Shown: positions 48,530-59,708 of the stretch, one piece after another | Numbering within the stretch: position 1 is the first letter of the stretch | How the letters are laid out: each line of letters begins with the position of its first letter | NCBI GenBank assembly: GCA_000320545.1 | Contig: ADNK01001322.1 | Coordinates: 1-64,000, forward strand | Direction: 5' to 3' | Source of the DNA: Bigelowiella natans CCMP2755 | Taxonomy: Eukaryota > Cercozoa > Chlorarachniophyceae | Length of the DNA: 64,000 nucleotides | Position numbers and translations under genes: made by a program | The notes under the pieces: generated by a model | Database searches by the model: none | What the model saw: only the letters and a program-made list of their open reading frames with translations | What the model was told of the DNA's origin: nothing

Positions 48530-49623
48530 ACCACAACAATCACACCAAAATGAAGACCCACACTCACGCATGATACACCACCCAGTCAATATCACTCACT
48601 GCTTGTTGCTCTCTTGTGTTGACTGCATGCTGCGTTAGGTTCTCCACAATGGTGATGTCGGGTATGCCGACGGATATCAGAGGCACTGGGATGTGTTTTT
48701 GAGAAAAATCGAACCCATTTCTTCCCGAGTACCTTATCTCACTGCTCCAGGAAACCATGAGTTCTGGTATGGCTGCTGCATACATACATACATACATACA
48801 TACATACGTACGTACATACATGGCACTACCCAAGAAGATGATCACCTTTGCACTACATTGCATAAAAACGTTGTGGTTGCTCATTCTCCTCCCTCTGTAT
48901 TTGATTGTACTATCACCCATCATCATGGTAGCATTTGTTCTCCGCACAATATAATGATGTATGATGTGTGACGATAGGTTCAATTTTTCCGCCTACAAGT
49001 CTCGTTTCCAGATGCCGATGTACGAGCAGTACGACAGCATGCACTGGTCAGTGGATGTTGGGCCATTGCATCTTGTGGTTCTTAACACCGAGTCTGTCCT
49101 CGACACCTCAAATCTTAAGCCCGAGCAGCTTCAATGGCTAGCAAGGGATCTTGCCGAGGCCACCAACGCATCGAGACGCAAAGATGTTCCTTGGATTGTA
49201 ACATCTGGCCATAGACCTTTCTACTGTTCTGACCACAACAAGGAGCAGTGCGGTTACTTTGCCGCATGGCTACGACTTCTTGGAGAGGCTTCCTTGACGT
49301 CACACCACGTCGATTTGGTCATCCAAGCTCATGAGCACAACATGCAAAGGTCATATCCGCTCAAATTCTCGAAAACAACATCGAAGTCCTACGTTAACCC
49401 CGATGCACCGGTATATATCGTCTCTGGAGCTGCCGGGAACCGCGAGCACAACTCCCATCCTGGTAACAAGACTTGGCTCGCCTGGTCAAGTTCCGAAATT
49501 GGATATTCCGTCGTTGAAGTTGTCGGGTCAAAGGACAAAGATATTACGAACTCTTTGGGCTTCTCTTTCTATCGATCATCGGATGGAAAAGTACTTGATC
49601 ATTTTGAAATTGTGAAGACGTAG
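47283..49623 (+). CDS. Saposin B domain fused to purple acid phosphatase
   Basis: Exons 47283-47432, 47509-47658, 47725-47843, 47927-48056, 48156-48392, 48639-48766 and 48978-49623 give 519 aa. A signal peptide (MTARLLFVAVTVLAVSC) comes first. A saposin-B-type domain follows (about 28-120) with the Cys pattern CTVC...GCHHKF...LC...FCSVFIPAC. Next are a fibronectin-like PAP N-domain (LRLSFTEQGLDTMRVSWSTL) and a metallophosphatase domain. Metal-binding motifs are GDMGYG (Asp237), NGDVGYADG (Asp268), GNHE (301-303), SGHRPFYCS and QAHEHNMQR; HRPFYC and HEH are as in animal-type PAPs (ACP7). Expected in lysosome/vacuole or secreted, hydrolysing phosphomonoesters at acid pH. The acceptor for the third exon (GTCGAAG) is weak but is the only one that keeps phase and the saposin cysteines. 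Confidence 0.88.
48489..48523 (+). repeat. (TC)n microsatellite in phosphatase intron
   Basis: Between exons 48156-48392 and 48639-48766; a (ATAC)n run follows in the next intron at about 48778-48821. Confidence 0.95.
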
Positions 49624-50495
49624 TAGTTGTAGTAGTAGTTGTAGTAGTAGTGTGGTCAATGCGAGTCTTGTCATTTTATTCATCTACAGCCAATACTACA
49701 TAGTCGCATTATTTTAAATTTCGGCTTCAAAGCTCAGCCGCATTATTGCACGCAATTGTATGCTGGTCCCTGCACCATAGCTAGTAGCATGATACATCCT
49801 CCATGCATGTGCTAGTACATGCTATCTGCTGTTGATTCAGATATGTATTGTTATGTGCTAGCTAGAGCTCGCTTCTTAGTGGCTACTACGCATCGTCACG
49901 CCGATATCACAGCATATTACCCATGGACATTAGCAGCAGCAGTACCATATACTGCTGAGATTAACTGTTTACAGTTTCACTTGTCGCTGCTATGGTTTAT
50001 GTTCATAGAGCTATTGGAGGGGCGAAATCGACTGGAGGACGCAGACACTAAAGGCATGACTTGTGGACTAGACGAGCGCATAGCAGCTTAATCATTAGTT
50101 TTAGCGCAACATTGCTACTGACAATTCCCAATGGTGCTCTGGGAATTAAGCACTTCGGCCATGAGTTGCTAGCTAGCTAGACTTGTTACACCATTTGTCA
50201 ACGTCGATCTAGCTCGATCGACGTCATCACGGCCTGCGACATGCCATGCTAGCACGGCGGCTGTCCAATGGCGCATCATCTGAAGCTAATGCAGCTATGT
50301 AGCCGAAGCATTGCACAGTCACATGAACATGTGAATTGAAAAGATTCATTGCACCCGTCTCACGTAGTCGTGCATTGCACACATGCTGGGGAGCATGTGT
50401 GCAAACAGTCGACAACATGGCAGGGTCATGCATACTTCAATGATCTCTGCATATATATCACACAACATCTTGCCCGTGATCATATCATTTGAAAT
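49624..50495. other. Intergenic region, palindrome-rich
   Basis: Between the convergent phosphatase (+) and aspartic protease (-) genes. Rich in GCTAGC and CTAG (for example GCTAGCTAGCTAG near 50167). A TAG/TTG triplet run follows the phosphatase stop. No gene seen. Confidence 0.55.
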
Positions 50496-50856
50496 CTAGT
50501 AATAATACGCTCCATTTTCCTCAGATTCGGGATCAATATCCTCCGCCCCATAGTCATCGACGACTCGCTCATAATTCACAGAACCAGATTCATCTTCTTT
50601 TACAAACGCACGTGGGAAAATGTTTGAAACTTTAAATATGTTCCTGCACCATAAGCAGAGGAATAATGTCACGACTAGACTCCCTAATATGGCTCCTACG
50701 AGCAAGAATATTTGCCCTTCCGAAAACGAGGATTTCTTGTTATTGCCAGGATCTCCGTCTGAATGGTTTGCCGAGGCAGAACTTAGTGCTGCAAATCCTA
50801 CCCTGTGTTTATTGATTAATAGATTAATTTGTATTTGCAATTAGTATAGACATTAC

Positions 50857-50894
<38 letters not shown>

Positions 50895-52241
50895 ATATAA
50901 TATATACATATATTGATACATAGGAACATGTATGTGAGTGTGTATGTACGGAAAAAACACACAATACTACAGAAAATGAGATTGCAAAATTCGCTGCTTC
51001 TTCTGTAGTAGGAGTACCTCATTCTCTCTTTGTCGAAAAGAGTATAGTACTGCCGTAGGAATGTGTCTCCGAGGACAACTTCTTGGCTGCTATTGCTCAA
51101 GCCTATACCTGGTAATTATTATGATGATGGTGATGATGATGATGATGATGGTTGTGATGACGATCAATTTAAACGAAAAAAAGGAGCATTTGCATGCAAT
51201 CTCTGATACGATTGTTGTAACTCATTATTTCCGTGATGATGTTATTGCAATGTTCTTACCAAGCTGAAAGTATGACGACTGAGCATTCTCCTCCTCATCA
51301 TCTTGCAGCTCGAGGAATAATTTCTCCGCTGTAATAGTTAATGTGACCAGATCTCCCCGGTGATGATCGCCGAGAAAAATAGACAGAGAGGGGAGAGCGG
51401 TTAAGTTCGTGGAGTGCTGGCAAATAAAGGCTGATGAAGAATTGCCATCATCGGAGCCTATCTCGAAGTCGCATCCACCAGAAGCACTATCGTTCATCTA
51501 GTTTAACAATACACACACCACATATGCTCTACATCACTGACTCCATAGCTGCAAACACAATATAATATATTAAATATATGATATATCACCACAGTGGCTG
51601 CTTGAAAATGACAAACATCAGCACCCATCATCACGGATTTGTCGCTCTATCTATAGTTCCAACATACAGACTTAACTACATCGCAACATCGACATTCAAA
51701 ATCTTCGTTTATATTGCCCAAAGTGCTAAAAGCTTTCATAGTCTCTGTGTTGCGACTTACATGCTGAAACAACTTTATTCCCTGATCCATCGGCAAGATA
51801 ATGAGTGAAGTCCCTGAATCCAGGAACGTTTTTGAGCAATTTCTCAAAATCTCCTGGTCTCCAAGCTTCATTGACATCAAATGAACGCCCCAAAAGTTAT
51901 ACCTTTTTAAGATCAACGGGCATAAGAACCAATATGGCAAAAGGCAGTCCGATGAGGGGCCTTTCCAAGACAGATTATAGTAGTACTACTAGGAGGAAGA
52001 GGAGGAGGAGGAGGAGGATGAATTGTACCCAAGAGAGTCGCCATATTTAGTCTCGGAAACGTCTACATAACTGATTGGGCGGCTGCCAAGGATCTCTGAA
52101 TCGTAGCTTTTGTTCCGAATATAGATAGATAGATAGACCGGCAGAATGCATCAGCATCAGCCAAATACACTTCTTCTGCTGTCAAGATTGTACAGCAGAA
52201 CGACAATACTACTGCTACTACTAATTATGATAGTAATAATA

Positions 52242-52278
<37 letters not shown>

Positions 52279-53006
52279 GCTCTCTGTATATTTAATGAAG
52301 AATATACAACAAGGATATTCTATCTGTACACGTACCCTCCAAATGTGATCGAGGATCCGTTTTCCGACGACACCAAGAACAAGGAGAATGAGTTTTGTAT
52401 TTGAAGCTAAGTTAAATATATCGAAGTAACCCAGAGGAGGAGTAGGAGAGGAGGGAGGGGTGGTGGTGTGAATTAAGATGAAACGCAAAATTGCTTTTCA
52501 TTTTGCGATTTTTCATCAAAATCGCCCTACTCAGCAACTGCTTCGAGAAAAATTGAAAGCACGAGCGTACAACGGGTAAAATGACGATAAACTACAAAAT
52601 TCTTCCTCGAAGACCTGATTTGTTAGCAACTCATATGGTGCGTGCTTTGTGTATACAGCCAACGGGGGAAGGCCTAGACCAAGAACGCCTATATTTCACA
52701 TGAACATCGTAAGCCAGGAAAAGAGGACGAGGAGCAGAAGGAGAAGGAGGGAGAGTGAAAAGGGAAAAAACAACAGATGTAAAATCTTGCTTTTTACCAT
52801 CGCAACCCAAGCCTGACAATTTGGACGCGTATCGAGCATTTCCCATCCTTCGCAATAGATTTTCATATAGAAGTAGTTTTTGAGATTATGAAACACTAAA
52901 TTGCAAGTATTTTTTTGGAAGTAAGAAGGTAGAGGATGAATATAGACTTACTTTTTAAATAAGACGGTACGTATGGTTAGTGAGACAGAGAGAGGCAGGG
53001 AGAGAC

Positions 53007-53051
<45 letters not shown>

Positions 53052-53164
53052 CGAACTCACGTTACTGGTGTTGAAATACTAACACCCCCAATATCGAGCC
53101 TAAATTAGAAAGCAAGAAGGATATCAATCACTATCTGAAATAAGAAGAATCTACATATACTACA

Positions 53165-53198
<34 letters not shown>

Positions 53199-54053
53199 AC
53201 AGCACCTATCTTCGAATATGGTGCCGAGAACATAGCTTCCATCTCCATATGAATCAAGATAGTCACTTGTCCCCCCGCATGATGAGCAACTATCTGTGTA
53301 CGTACTTGAACGATCCTGGAGGAAGGTAGTATATATGCACGTACGTGCGTAGAGTTGGGATGATGATGATGATGATGTTTGGCGTCTTGCAGGTAAAGGT
53401 ATGCTAATAATTACTTGATAGAATCGTCGAATCCCGCCACATCCATCGCAGTCGGAGGCTACAATACATTTCCGGTTAGCAAAAGAAAATCAGAGTGGTG
53501 TGTATGAACGAGAAATAAGAATGATGCATTACCCGAGATCCATAGATCTGAGGAGCCCGTGTCCAACTGCACCTCCTGCTCCTGCTCGCCAAGAATAAGA
53601 ACGGAAGAGAATCAGACGACTTAATTATGGAAGAAGAAGAGCGAACAGTGTCAACACTGTTGCTGCAACAACCTGCGGTGGCGTTCCAACTCCGATTCTC
53701 ATCGTGTAAAGCAAGCCACCCTAAATGGTAGAATTAGTAGCCGATTTGCGTAGATGATTAATTTTGTGATATTCGACTGGAGATAATGATGATCAAAAGA
53801 ATGATGATTCACTCACTCTGAGATTTTGTACTGGAATCTGAAATTTGGTTACTAATGCTCCCTTATTCTTTTGCCGTCCATTTGTCGATGACAGAATGCT
53901 AGGTTGTTGAGCAGTGTCCCTTCTTCGTGACATTGCAACAGTTACCACCACTTTGTTCTCCATGCCTGCTGCTGAGCCATCGGCACTTACGCCGCGGCTT
54001 AAGACATGGAGAGTGAACAGAAGTAGCGAATGCAACTGGAAAGTACTCCTCAT
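50496..54053 (-). CDS. Membrane-anchored pepsin-family (A1) aspartic protease
   Basis: Fourteen exons join in phase to about 553 aa: 53817-54053, 53673-53720, 53533-53581, 53415-53458, 53206-53315, 53061-53099, 52798-52847, 52615-52688, 52336-52406, 52029-52106, about 51677-51902, 51260-51497, 51018-51108 and 50496-50802. The signal peptide is MRSTFQLHSLLLFTLHVLS. The first catalytic motif LDTGSSDLWIS has Asp near 102, the flap is SYGDGSYVLGTIFED, and the second motif LDSGTSLIILP has Asp near 295. Near the end are VLGDTFLRQYYTLFD and a transmembrane helix (IFLLVGAILGSLVVTLFLCL) with an acidic, Tyr-ended cytosolic tail (ENGAYYY), so it is a type I membrane protein like BACE or vacuolar proteases. 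The exact donor of the 51.7-51.9 kb exon is ambiguous by 3 nt. Confidence 0.9.
52230..52276 (+). repeat. (AAT)n microsatellite in protease intron
   Basis: Lies between exons 52029-52106 and 52336-52406 of the aspartic protease gene. Confidence 0.95.
53008..53048 (+). repeat. (GA)n microsatellite in protease intron
   Basis: Ends a dozen bases from the 53061 exon border. Confidence 0.95.
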
Positions 54054-54160
54054 TGATGTTTCTCCACTTCACGATCTGGAGAACAAGCTGTCTCAGGAAC
54101 AAGCAGACTCCCATTTCCCGCACTCCATCTCAACTTCCCATTCTCTCATTCTCTCTCTCT

Positions 54161-54212
<52 letters not shown>

Positions 54213-54730
54213 AACTATGATCGATTTACCGTGAAATTCCTCAGCAAGGAGGGACCTAGGCATGAGTGGCTAATGGTTCCGAAGGAATGTGATTCTCTTC
54301 GGTTGTGTGTTCCCGTTTCGCAATCCCCCCTGCCATTTCCTTTCTGCGACTACCAAAAATGTCATGGATCCAACAAAACCATGTGCAATTTCGTGACAAA
54401 CTGGTTCAACTGACTGCGTGTCGCTGCCTGAAACCAAGTCGGTCAAAAGCCGTCTGGGGTCTGGATGCTCGCTTGTTGGAATGTTGAACCAGCTTCTCCT
54501 GCCTGTTCTTCATTCTTTGATGCTCCTGAATCCTTCAAAACTGAAGTTTTGCTGGGTGCTCCTTCGGTTGATCCAAACATGGATCGTCGTGTGGATGTTG
54601 CGTTCAGGAAGTTCCTGCTCAGAGTGGATGACTTGCGCCATCGCCACGTTGCTGCCAGTGCAACAGCACACAGCTAGATCATTTCAATTTGAAAAACCTG
54701 CTAGTTCACTAGTCATTGTCCTCACTGAAG

Positions 54731-54830
54731 CTAGTTCGAGGCACTGCGTTTCGCACTCTGCAAGTGTCTTGCAACACTTTGGAAATGCAGTTCATCATCG
54801 CATCGTTCATTGTTCATTGTTCATTGAAAT
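54731..54830 (+). repeat. Hairpin repeat, copy A
   Basis: Reads TCGAGGCACTGCGTTTCGCA, CTCTGC, then stem AAGTGT (54762-54767), loop CTTGCA, stem ACACTT (54774-54779), then TGGAAATGCAGTTCATCATC and TTCATTG repeats. The same order of blocks occurs in copies C, D and E. Confidence 0.7.
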
Positions 54831-54856
54831 GAACGCGAATCTTTGTTGTTTTCAGC

Positions 54857-54915
54857 TCGAGGCACTGCATCTCACTTTGCAAGTTTCACGCAACACTTTG
54901 GAGATGCAGTCACTC
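54857..54915 (+). repeat. Hairpin repeat, copy B (degenerate)
   Basis: CTCGAGGCACTGCATCTCAC, then AAGTTT (54881-54886), CACGCA, ACACTT (54893-54898) and TGGAGATGCAG. One stem pair is mismatched and the 3' tail is lost. Confidence 0.55.
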
Positions 54916-55585
54916 AACATTTTTTCTTTCTTTCTTGATTCTGAAATGAACCTTCAATGTTGGTCCCGTGCGTGTCGCACCCTGGTTGTTGGAACAGCAG
55001 GAACGCGACACGCAAGCTGATTGGTGTTGTCCTTGCGTGAGCAGTGTCTCTTGTAGGTCGTCTGTCTCCATGCTCGTGGCCGGCGGATGTGAAACAAATC
55101 TTTGATGTTTCTTTGGTTGCTCTTGTCAGGAGAGGACGTGCACTCAAAGCTTTCCAGCTTTTCCCGTCAATGCATCAAGCAGCCATGCTTGTGCGTGCTG
55201 GCATGCCACGCGCAACAAACCTTCCGCATCACGGAGGAAACCGGTCATCGACCGGCTTCTGAAGTGATCAAAGGCTCTCTGCACTTGAACACAGAACGAA
55301 CAAAGAGTGAAGTCATTCCAACTTTGCACGGTGGTGGACGTGACAGGTCCAGAGTCCAGAGGTCGTTGGGCACAGACGCACCAACAACTCCTTGAGCAAC
55401 CCTTGTTGTTGGCTTCAGTGAGGCACCAACACCTTCTTTGAAATGGCGCCAAGAACGTTGAGGCCACGATGACACCTGATGAGAAGTGAGAGAAACGTTC
55501 TCATTGGAGTTTCGTGGCGGTCCAGCGGTGGCGCTCACGAACTTGACGTCTGTCACGCCCTGCCAGTTCAGCCTGGCGACAAAGT

Positions 55586-55690
55586 CACACAATGAAACAA
55601 TGAAACAATGCCGAAACAATGACGACAAACCACACTTCCAAAACGTTGCAAGACGTTTGCAGTGTGCGAAACGCAGTGCCTCGAACCAAC
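55586..55690 (-). repeat. Hairpin repeat, copy C
   Basis: On the minus strand: TTCGAGGCACTGCGTTTCGC, ACACTGC, stem AAACGT, loop CTTGCA, stem ACGTTT (plus coordinates 55641-55658), TGGAAGTGTGG and repeated TTGTTTCA units. The stem sequence differs from copy A at two pairs, both compensated. Confidence 0.7.
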
Positions 55691-56099
55691 TTTGGTGAGG
55701 CGGTCCAACTGGTGAAACCAAAGCGAATCAAGCGAATGGCACTTCAGCCAAAACGAGGAGCTCAAAGATCTCACTTGAAATCCTCGAAGCTGAGAGAACT
55801 TCACAGCGCTCTTGTCGAAAGCTCACGACACGAATGCTGGAATGACTGATGGTTGTGTCACAGTTGCGTGACTTGTTCGTGTTTCGTGTTCACTTCGCGA
55901 CACTCTGATGAACGATTGGATGAGTGTCAGCGAAAGAAGCAATTCATTGGCGGTTGAATGAATCATGGGGTCTTTGATTCATCCATCCTCTCCTCAATCA
56001 ACTGTTGTGCAAAGAAAAGTTGAAGAATCAACGAAAAGAAACAAAGCAAAGAAACGTGACGCAAGAAAGGTTTCAATTGGGGTTGAAGTGTGAGGGTTC

Positions 56100-56190
56100 T
56101 GAGTCACAATGAAACAATGAAACAATGAAACAACGATGAAAAACTGCATTTCCAAAGTGTAGCAAGACACTTGCAGTGTCACTGTTGGCA
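56100..56190 (-). repeat. Hairpin repeat, copy D
   Basis: On the minus strand: GTGACACTGC, stem AAGTGT, loop CTTGCT, stem ACACTT (plus coordinates 56155-56172), TGGAAATGCAGTTTTTCATC and three TTGTTTCA units. The upstream GCACTGCGTTTCGC block is diverged. Confidence 0.7.
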
Positions 56191-56477
56191 AGATGAGTCA
56201 AGTCACACTTGCACCAATGTCCTGCATTTGTCCAGAAACTTTCATTCCCAACTGGTCCTTCCTTCAGCATCTGAATGACCACAGAATCTGCTTGTTTGTC
56301 CAGCCAGCTGCGCTGTGATGCACTTCGGGTTGTTCGATTGGAATGGGATCGATATTGAACCTGCGACAAACCCAAATGATTGTCGCATAGCGCGTGCGCA
56401 CAATCGTCACACTATCCCACGTGCCACTCTCCAATTGCCACTCTCAATCACCCTCTTTGTCTTTCTGTGCAGGGAAC

Positions 56478-57623
56478 ATGTTCCGTGATATTTTACTTCA
56501 AGTTGTGGTGGTTATGCTGGCTGCTGGATGGTATTTTGTCAAGAATCCTCCAGTAATCGTCATTGAAAAAGGCATCGAATTATTCGAGAGCGGCCAGCTC
56601 CCTGACACTCTAGCTCGAATCGGCATTCGCGGAATGCTTTCAGCGCGTATTAAGGAGAACACATATTCCAACAACACAGCTGCTCAAGACGCACAGTTGA
56701 GGTTCATAGAGGAGCTGAGAAACAGCCCCATTGCTATCGAGACGAAAGCTGCAAATGAGCAACACTACGAAGTGGACTCAAGGTTCTACCCCCTTGTTCT
56801 TGGACCCAATCTGAAATATAGCAGCGCTCTTTATGAGCCAGGAACTCCCGTGAGCTTGGCAGCCGAAAAACTAGGAGATGCAGAGACTCGCATGTTTGAC
56901 CTTTATGGCGAGCGAGCACAGTTTAAAGATGGAATGCGTGTCCTGGAGCTTGGTTGTGGCTGGGGGTCGCTTACCCTTTATAATGCGAAGAAGTACCCAA
57001 AATCGACGTTTGTCGGTGTAAGCTACTCTAATTCGCAGAGGGAATACATCATGGCCAAGGCGCAGAAGTTGGGGCTCAGTAACGTGAAAATTCTCACCTC
57101 CGACATGAATACATTCCAGCTTCCTAACGGTATGCCGGAATTTGATAGAGTTATCTCAATCGAGATGTTCGAACATATGAAGAATTACGGGAAACTCCTC
57201 GCCAAGGTAGCCAGCTTTCTAAAGCCGGGTGGGATGCTCTTCGTCCATACGTTCAACCACAAGAGCTTCTCCTACCATTTTGAAGTGCAAGGACCCGACG
57301 ACTGGATGTCAAAGTATTTCTTCACAGGGGGTACAATGGCATCAGCACACACCCTCCACTACTTCCAAGAGGACCTCAACTTAAAGTCTCACTGGCACGT
57401 CAACGGTATGAACTACGCGCTCACGTCCGAAGCATGGCTCCAAAACACCGACAGGAATAAGGAGCAGGTGTTAGCACTGTTTGAGGAGTACTATGGAAAG
57501 GGGCAATCACAGCTCTGGCTTGCAAGATGGAGGGCTTTTTGGATGGCCTGTGCAGAGTTATTTGCATGGGATAATGGCAACGAGTGGTTCGTGGGCTTGT
57601 ACCTGTTTGAGAAGCCCCAATAA
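56478..57623 (+). CDS. CFA synthase / coclaurine N-methyltransferase-like SAM methyltransferase, intronless
   Basis: 381 aa from the ATG at 56478. The ATG follows a TTTCTGTGCAG acceptor-like site by five bases, so a 5'-UTR intron is likely. The N-terminal 20 residues are hydrophobic (ILLQVVVVMLAAGWYF), a membrane anchor. The SAM-binding motif LELGCGWGSLTLYNAKKYP is at 156-174, followed by GVSYSNSQREYI, DRVISIEMFEHMKNYGKLL, FVHTFNHKSFSYHFE and KYFFTGGTM. These are signatures of the CFAS/CNMT superfamily, and HWHVNGMNYALTSEAWL is close to plant and algal CNMT-like proteins. Substrates in protists are unknown (lipid or amine), so I give no symbol. The single coding exon contrasts with the 14-exon gene next door. 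Confidence 0.85.
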   Translation: MFRDILLQVVVVMLAAGWYFVKNPPVIVIEKGIELFESGQLPDTLARIGIRGMLSARIKENTYSNNTAAQDAQLRFIEELRNSPIAIETKAANEQHYEVDSRFYPLVLGPNLKYSSALYEPGTPVSLAAEKLGDAETRMFDLYGERAQFKDGMRVLELGCGWGSLTLYNAKKYPKSTFVGVSYSNSQREYIMAKAQKLGLSNVKILTSDMNTFQLPNGMPEFDRVISIEMFEHMKNYGKLLAKVASFLKPGGMLFVHTFNHKSFSYHFEVQGPDDWMSKYFFTGGTMASAHTLHYFQEDLNLKSHWHVNGMNYALTSEAWLQNTDRNKEQVLALFEEYYGKGQSQLWLARWRAFWMACAELFAWDNGNEWFVGLYLFEKPQ

Positions 57624-58268
57624 GACCATAGTAGCAAGCAGGGACAACAACGAGTATTCGTGAGAAAGAATATGTAATAAAGAAAGATTCTTCGAGTATA
57701 CAAGTACACATAGTCTTAATTAATTCAAGGTTGTATACCCAAATTTGATGTGAAAATATATACGAAAGATGATTTTGGTGCAACAGGAGTCTCAGGCTTT
57801 GATAAGAATTCTGTGCAAAACTGTTGTTGGATCATTTAATTTTTTTTGTACTTTTGAGCATTAAAATATCAAGCATATCAGATTGTGAGTAGTGCAGCAT
57901 CGCATCGGTTGGACGCGCGCTCTGAGCAAGGCAAGCGCAACATCGATCAAGCACATATATAATCAATTCACGGGAAGATTGCTTATTATATATATGTGGT
58001 CTACTATAACTATGGACACACACATGCTAACATGGACTAAATTGTGTACATGTTTCAAATGTGTTATAAATGCATGTACGCTACTAGTACGTACATAGGA
58101 ACACACGCTAGCATGTCTCTACATACAGTGTCATGAACGCATGCATCCATGTACAAATGTACGCATACACTGGGCGCTTAGCTACACACGACTACATGCG
58201 CGCTCAACAACGTGAGCTACGTACACAGTGCGCACAAACAATAACTCTAATGAACATGAAGTATTTAA
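57624..58268. other. Intergenic region between convergent genes
   Basis: About 650 bp; AT-rich with TATATA stretches, then CTAG, TACGTA and GCATGC words (57.9-58.25 kb). No gene seen. Confidence 0.5.
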
Positions 58269-59708
58269 TTAACCAGGAGTGCATCCATTCGTCGTAATCG
58301 TAATCAATTCATCCAGTGCTTTTACTGCTCGCTGAAAAGCCCTTATATTCGCCTGAGTATGATTCGTGTCTGTATTCGTGTCAGGCACGAACGACCTGTT
58401 CCAACCAGCAGAAATGAGATCCGATCCATATATCATCCGTACTGTTGGCGTTCGCTTCCACGTACATCCTTCACTTCCGAGTAACGCATCCTCATCACAT
58501 GCAGTCGATGCAGGAAAGTGATAATTAAAACCAGATGGGATTGAGACACATTCTGGAGGATCACAAGGTCCAAGCTCCACGCCAACATAGGGGAGGTAGA
58601 CGGGGGACCTTCCTATATGTGTCACTGAATCGGAAGAGGAAGAAGGAATTGGCGAAGATGTATCAGGGCAGTTGCACACTGTCTCATTAACCCACGGTAT
58701 AGTTTGATTACTCGGGCAGTCTCTAGCAAGTTCAGCTGATGTCTGATGAGAGAGCATTCTATCGTCTTTGACTTGGCAAATACACTTAGGCTCCCGTGCA
58801 GTGCTACCGTACTGAGAGGTCTCATCAGAGTTACACGAAAGATAGAATGAAAATCCGTCGGATTCTCCTGCTCCCCCTCTTCCTGCCTTTTGTGGTGATG
58901 TTTTTTTACTTGGGTAGTACTCAATGCAAAACTCTTGAATTACACCTTCCTCCGGTGATGACTCTGGCCAACCAACGCCACAGTGCCAGTGGACACCAAA
59001 TGACCCTTCTCCCTCGGTGGTATCCCCATCCGAGAAGCCACCGCAAACCGATTCCACCTCGGCCCGATTTGCGTCTGCACAGCTCATACATTCAAAGCCT
59101 TTCCCCCTCTGATCTGGACAGAGGCGGGACATGGCTGCCTGGCATGCATTCCAATTTGGCGTGAGATTAGTTGCCGACCATGGAGCACAATCTCCAGAGT
59201 TATCACATGTCATCAAGTAAAGTGGCATCGCTAGTCTGTCTGCTGCGTTGTGGTTTCGAAGGAAATCGGGCTTGAACGAATACTCAGAAATGCGGTACGC
59301 GCGGAGAAAGCGCGAATCCTTGGACGCAATCTTAGAGTTTCTATCTTGATAAGAGATAGATTGGATTTCTGGTGCTGCTGTAGTACAGTCCACCGCCCGC
59401 GACGACGGCAACCACGACGGTCCCCAGGTAATAGGAGGGCCTTCACTTGGATGGGATCGGATAGATAAACGGTACATTGTCTCAGGAGACAGTCCGTTAA
59501 TTTCAACAGGAAAGTTTCGCGTAGTGACCACAGCGAATGGACGGCTACCATTCTTTGGTGCTCGAAGCTCAACATAGTGCAGATCAGCGTCTATCGGAGC
59601 AGAATCGAAGGAAAGGGTAAGCGAAGAGCTTGAGATATTCAAGCAGTTTGGTGAAGAATTCTCCCATGTTATTGCTGAGGCAACTACAAATGAGCTCAGG
59701 ATCCACAT
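58269..59708 (-). CDS. Secreted Cys-rich glycoprotein with fibronectin III-like domain, intronless, unknown function
   Basis: 479 aa from ATG at 59708, chosen because it opens a signal-peptide-like MWILSSFVVASAITW; in-frame ATGs up to 59816 allow a longer start. An FN3-like domain covers about residues 20-125 (LTLSFDSAPI...VELRAPKNG...INGLSPETMYRLSIRS). A Cys-rich part follows with MTCDNSGDCAPW, FECMSCADANRAEVESVCGG, FCIEYYP, SFYLSCNSDE and PKCICQ. At least eight N-glycosylation sequons (for example NSS, NIS, NGS, NLT, NQT, NET, NRS, NHT) support passage through the ER. No catalytic motif and no membrane helix at the C-terminus. I do not recognise the full-length family. Confidence 0.7.
   Translation of the reverse strand: MWILSSFVVASAITWENSSPNCLNISSSSLTLSFDSAPIDADLHYVELRAPKNGSRPFAVVTTRNFPVEINGLSPETMYRLSIRSHPSEGPPITWGPSWLPSSRAVDCTTAAPEIQSISYQDRNSKIASKDSRFLRAYRISEYSFKPDFLRNHNAADRLAMPLYLMTCDNSGDCAPWSATNLTPNWNACQAAMSRLCPDQRGKGFECMSCADANRAEVESVCGGFSDGDTTEGEGSFGVHWHCGVGWPESSPEEGVIQEFCIEYYPSKKTSPQKAGRGGAGESDGFSFYLSCNSDETSQYGSTAREPKCICQVKDDRMLSHQTSAELARDCPSNQTIPWVNETVCNCPDTSSPIPSSSSDSVTHIGRSPVYLPYVGVELGPCDPPECVSIPSGFNYHFPASTACDEDALLGSEGCTWKRTPTVRMIYGSDLISAGWNRSFVPDTNTDTNHTQANIRAFQRAVKALDELITITTNGCTPG

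Larger units (their letters stand above)
54054..56477. other. Gene-free region carrying dispersed hairpin repeats
   Basis: Between the divergent protease (-) and methyltransferase (+) genes. After a (CT)n tract at about 54.15-54.21 kb the DNA has open frames on both strands without splice support. It contains four copies of a repeat with a small hairpin (listed separately) and runs of TTCATTG / AATGAAAC. Confidence 0.55.

Noticed and set aside
54418-55020. 200-aa plus-strand open frame
   Set aside because: Crosses the hairpin repeat copies and has no similarity or coding pattern.
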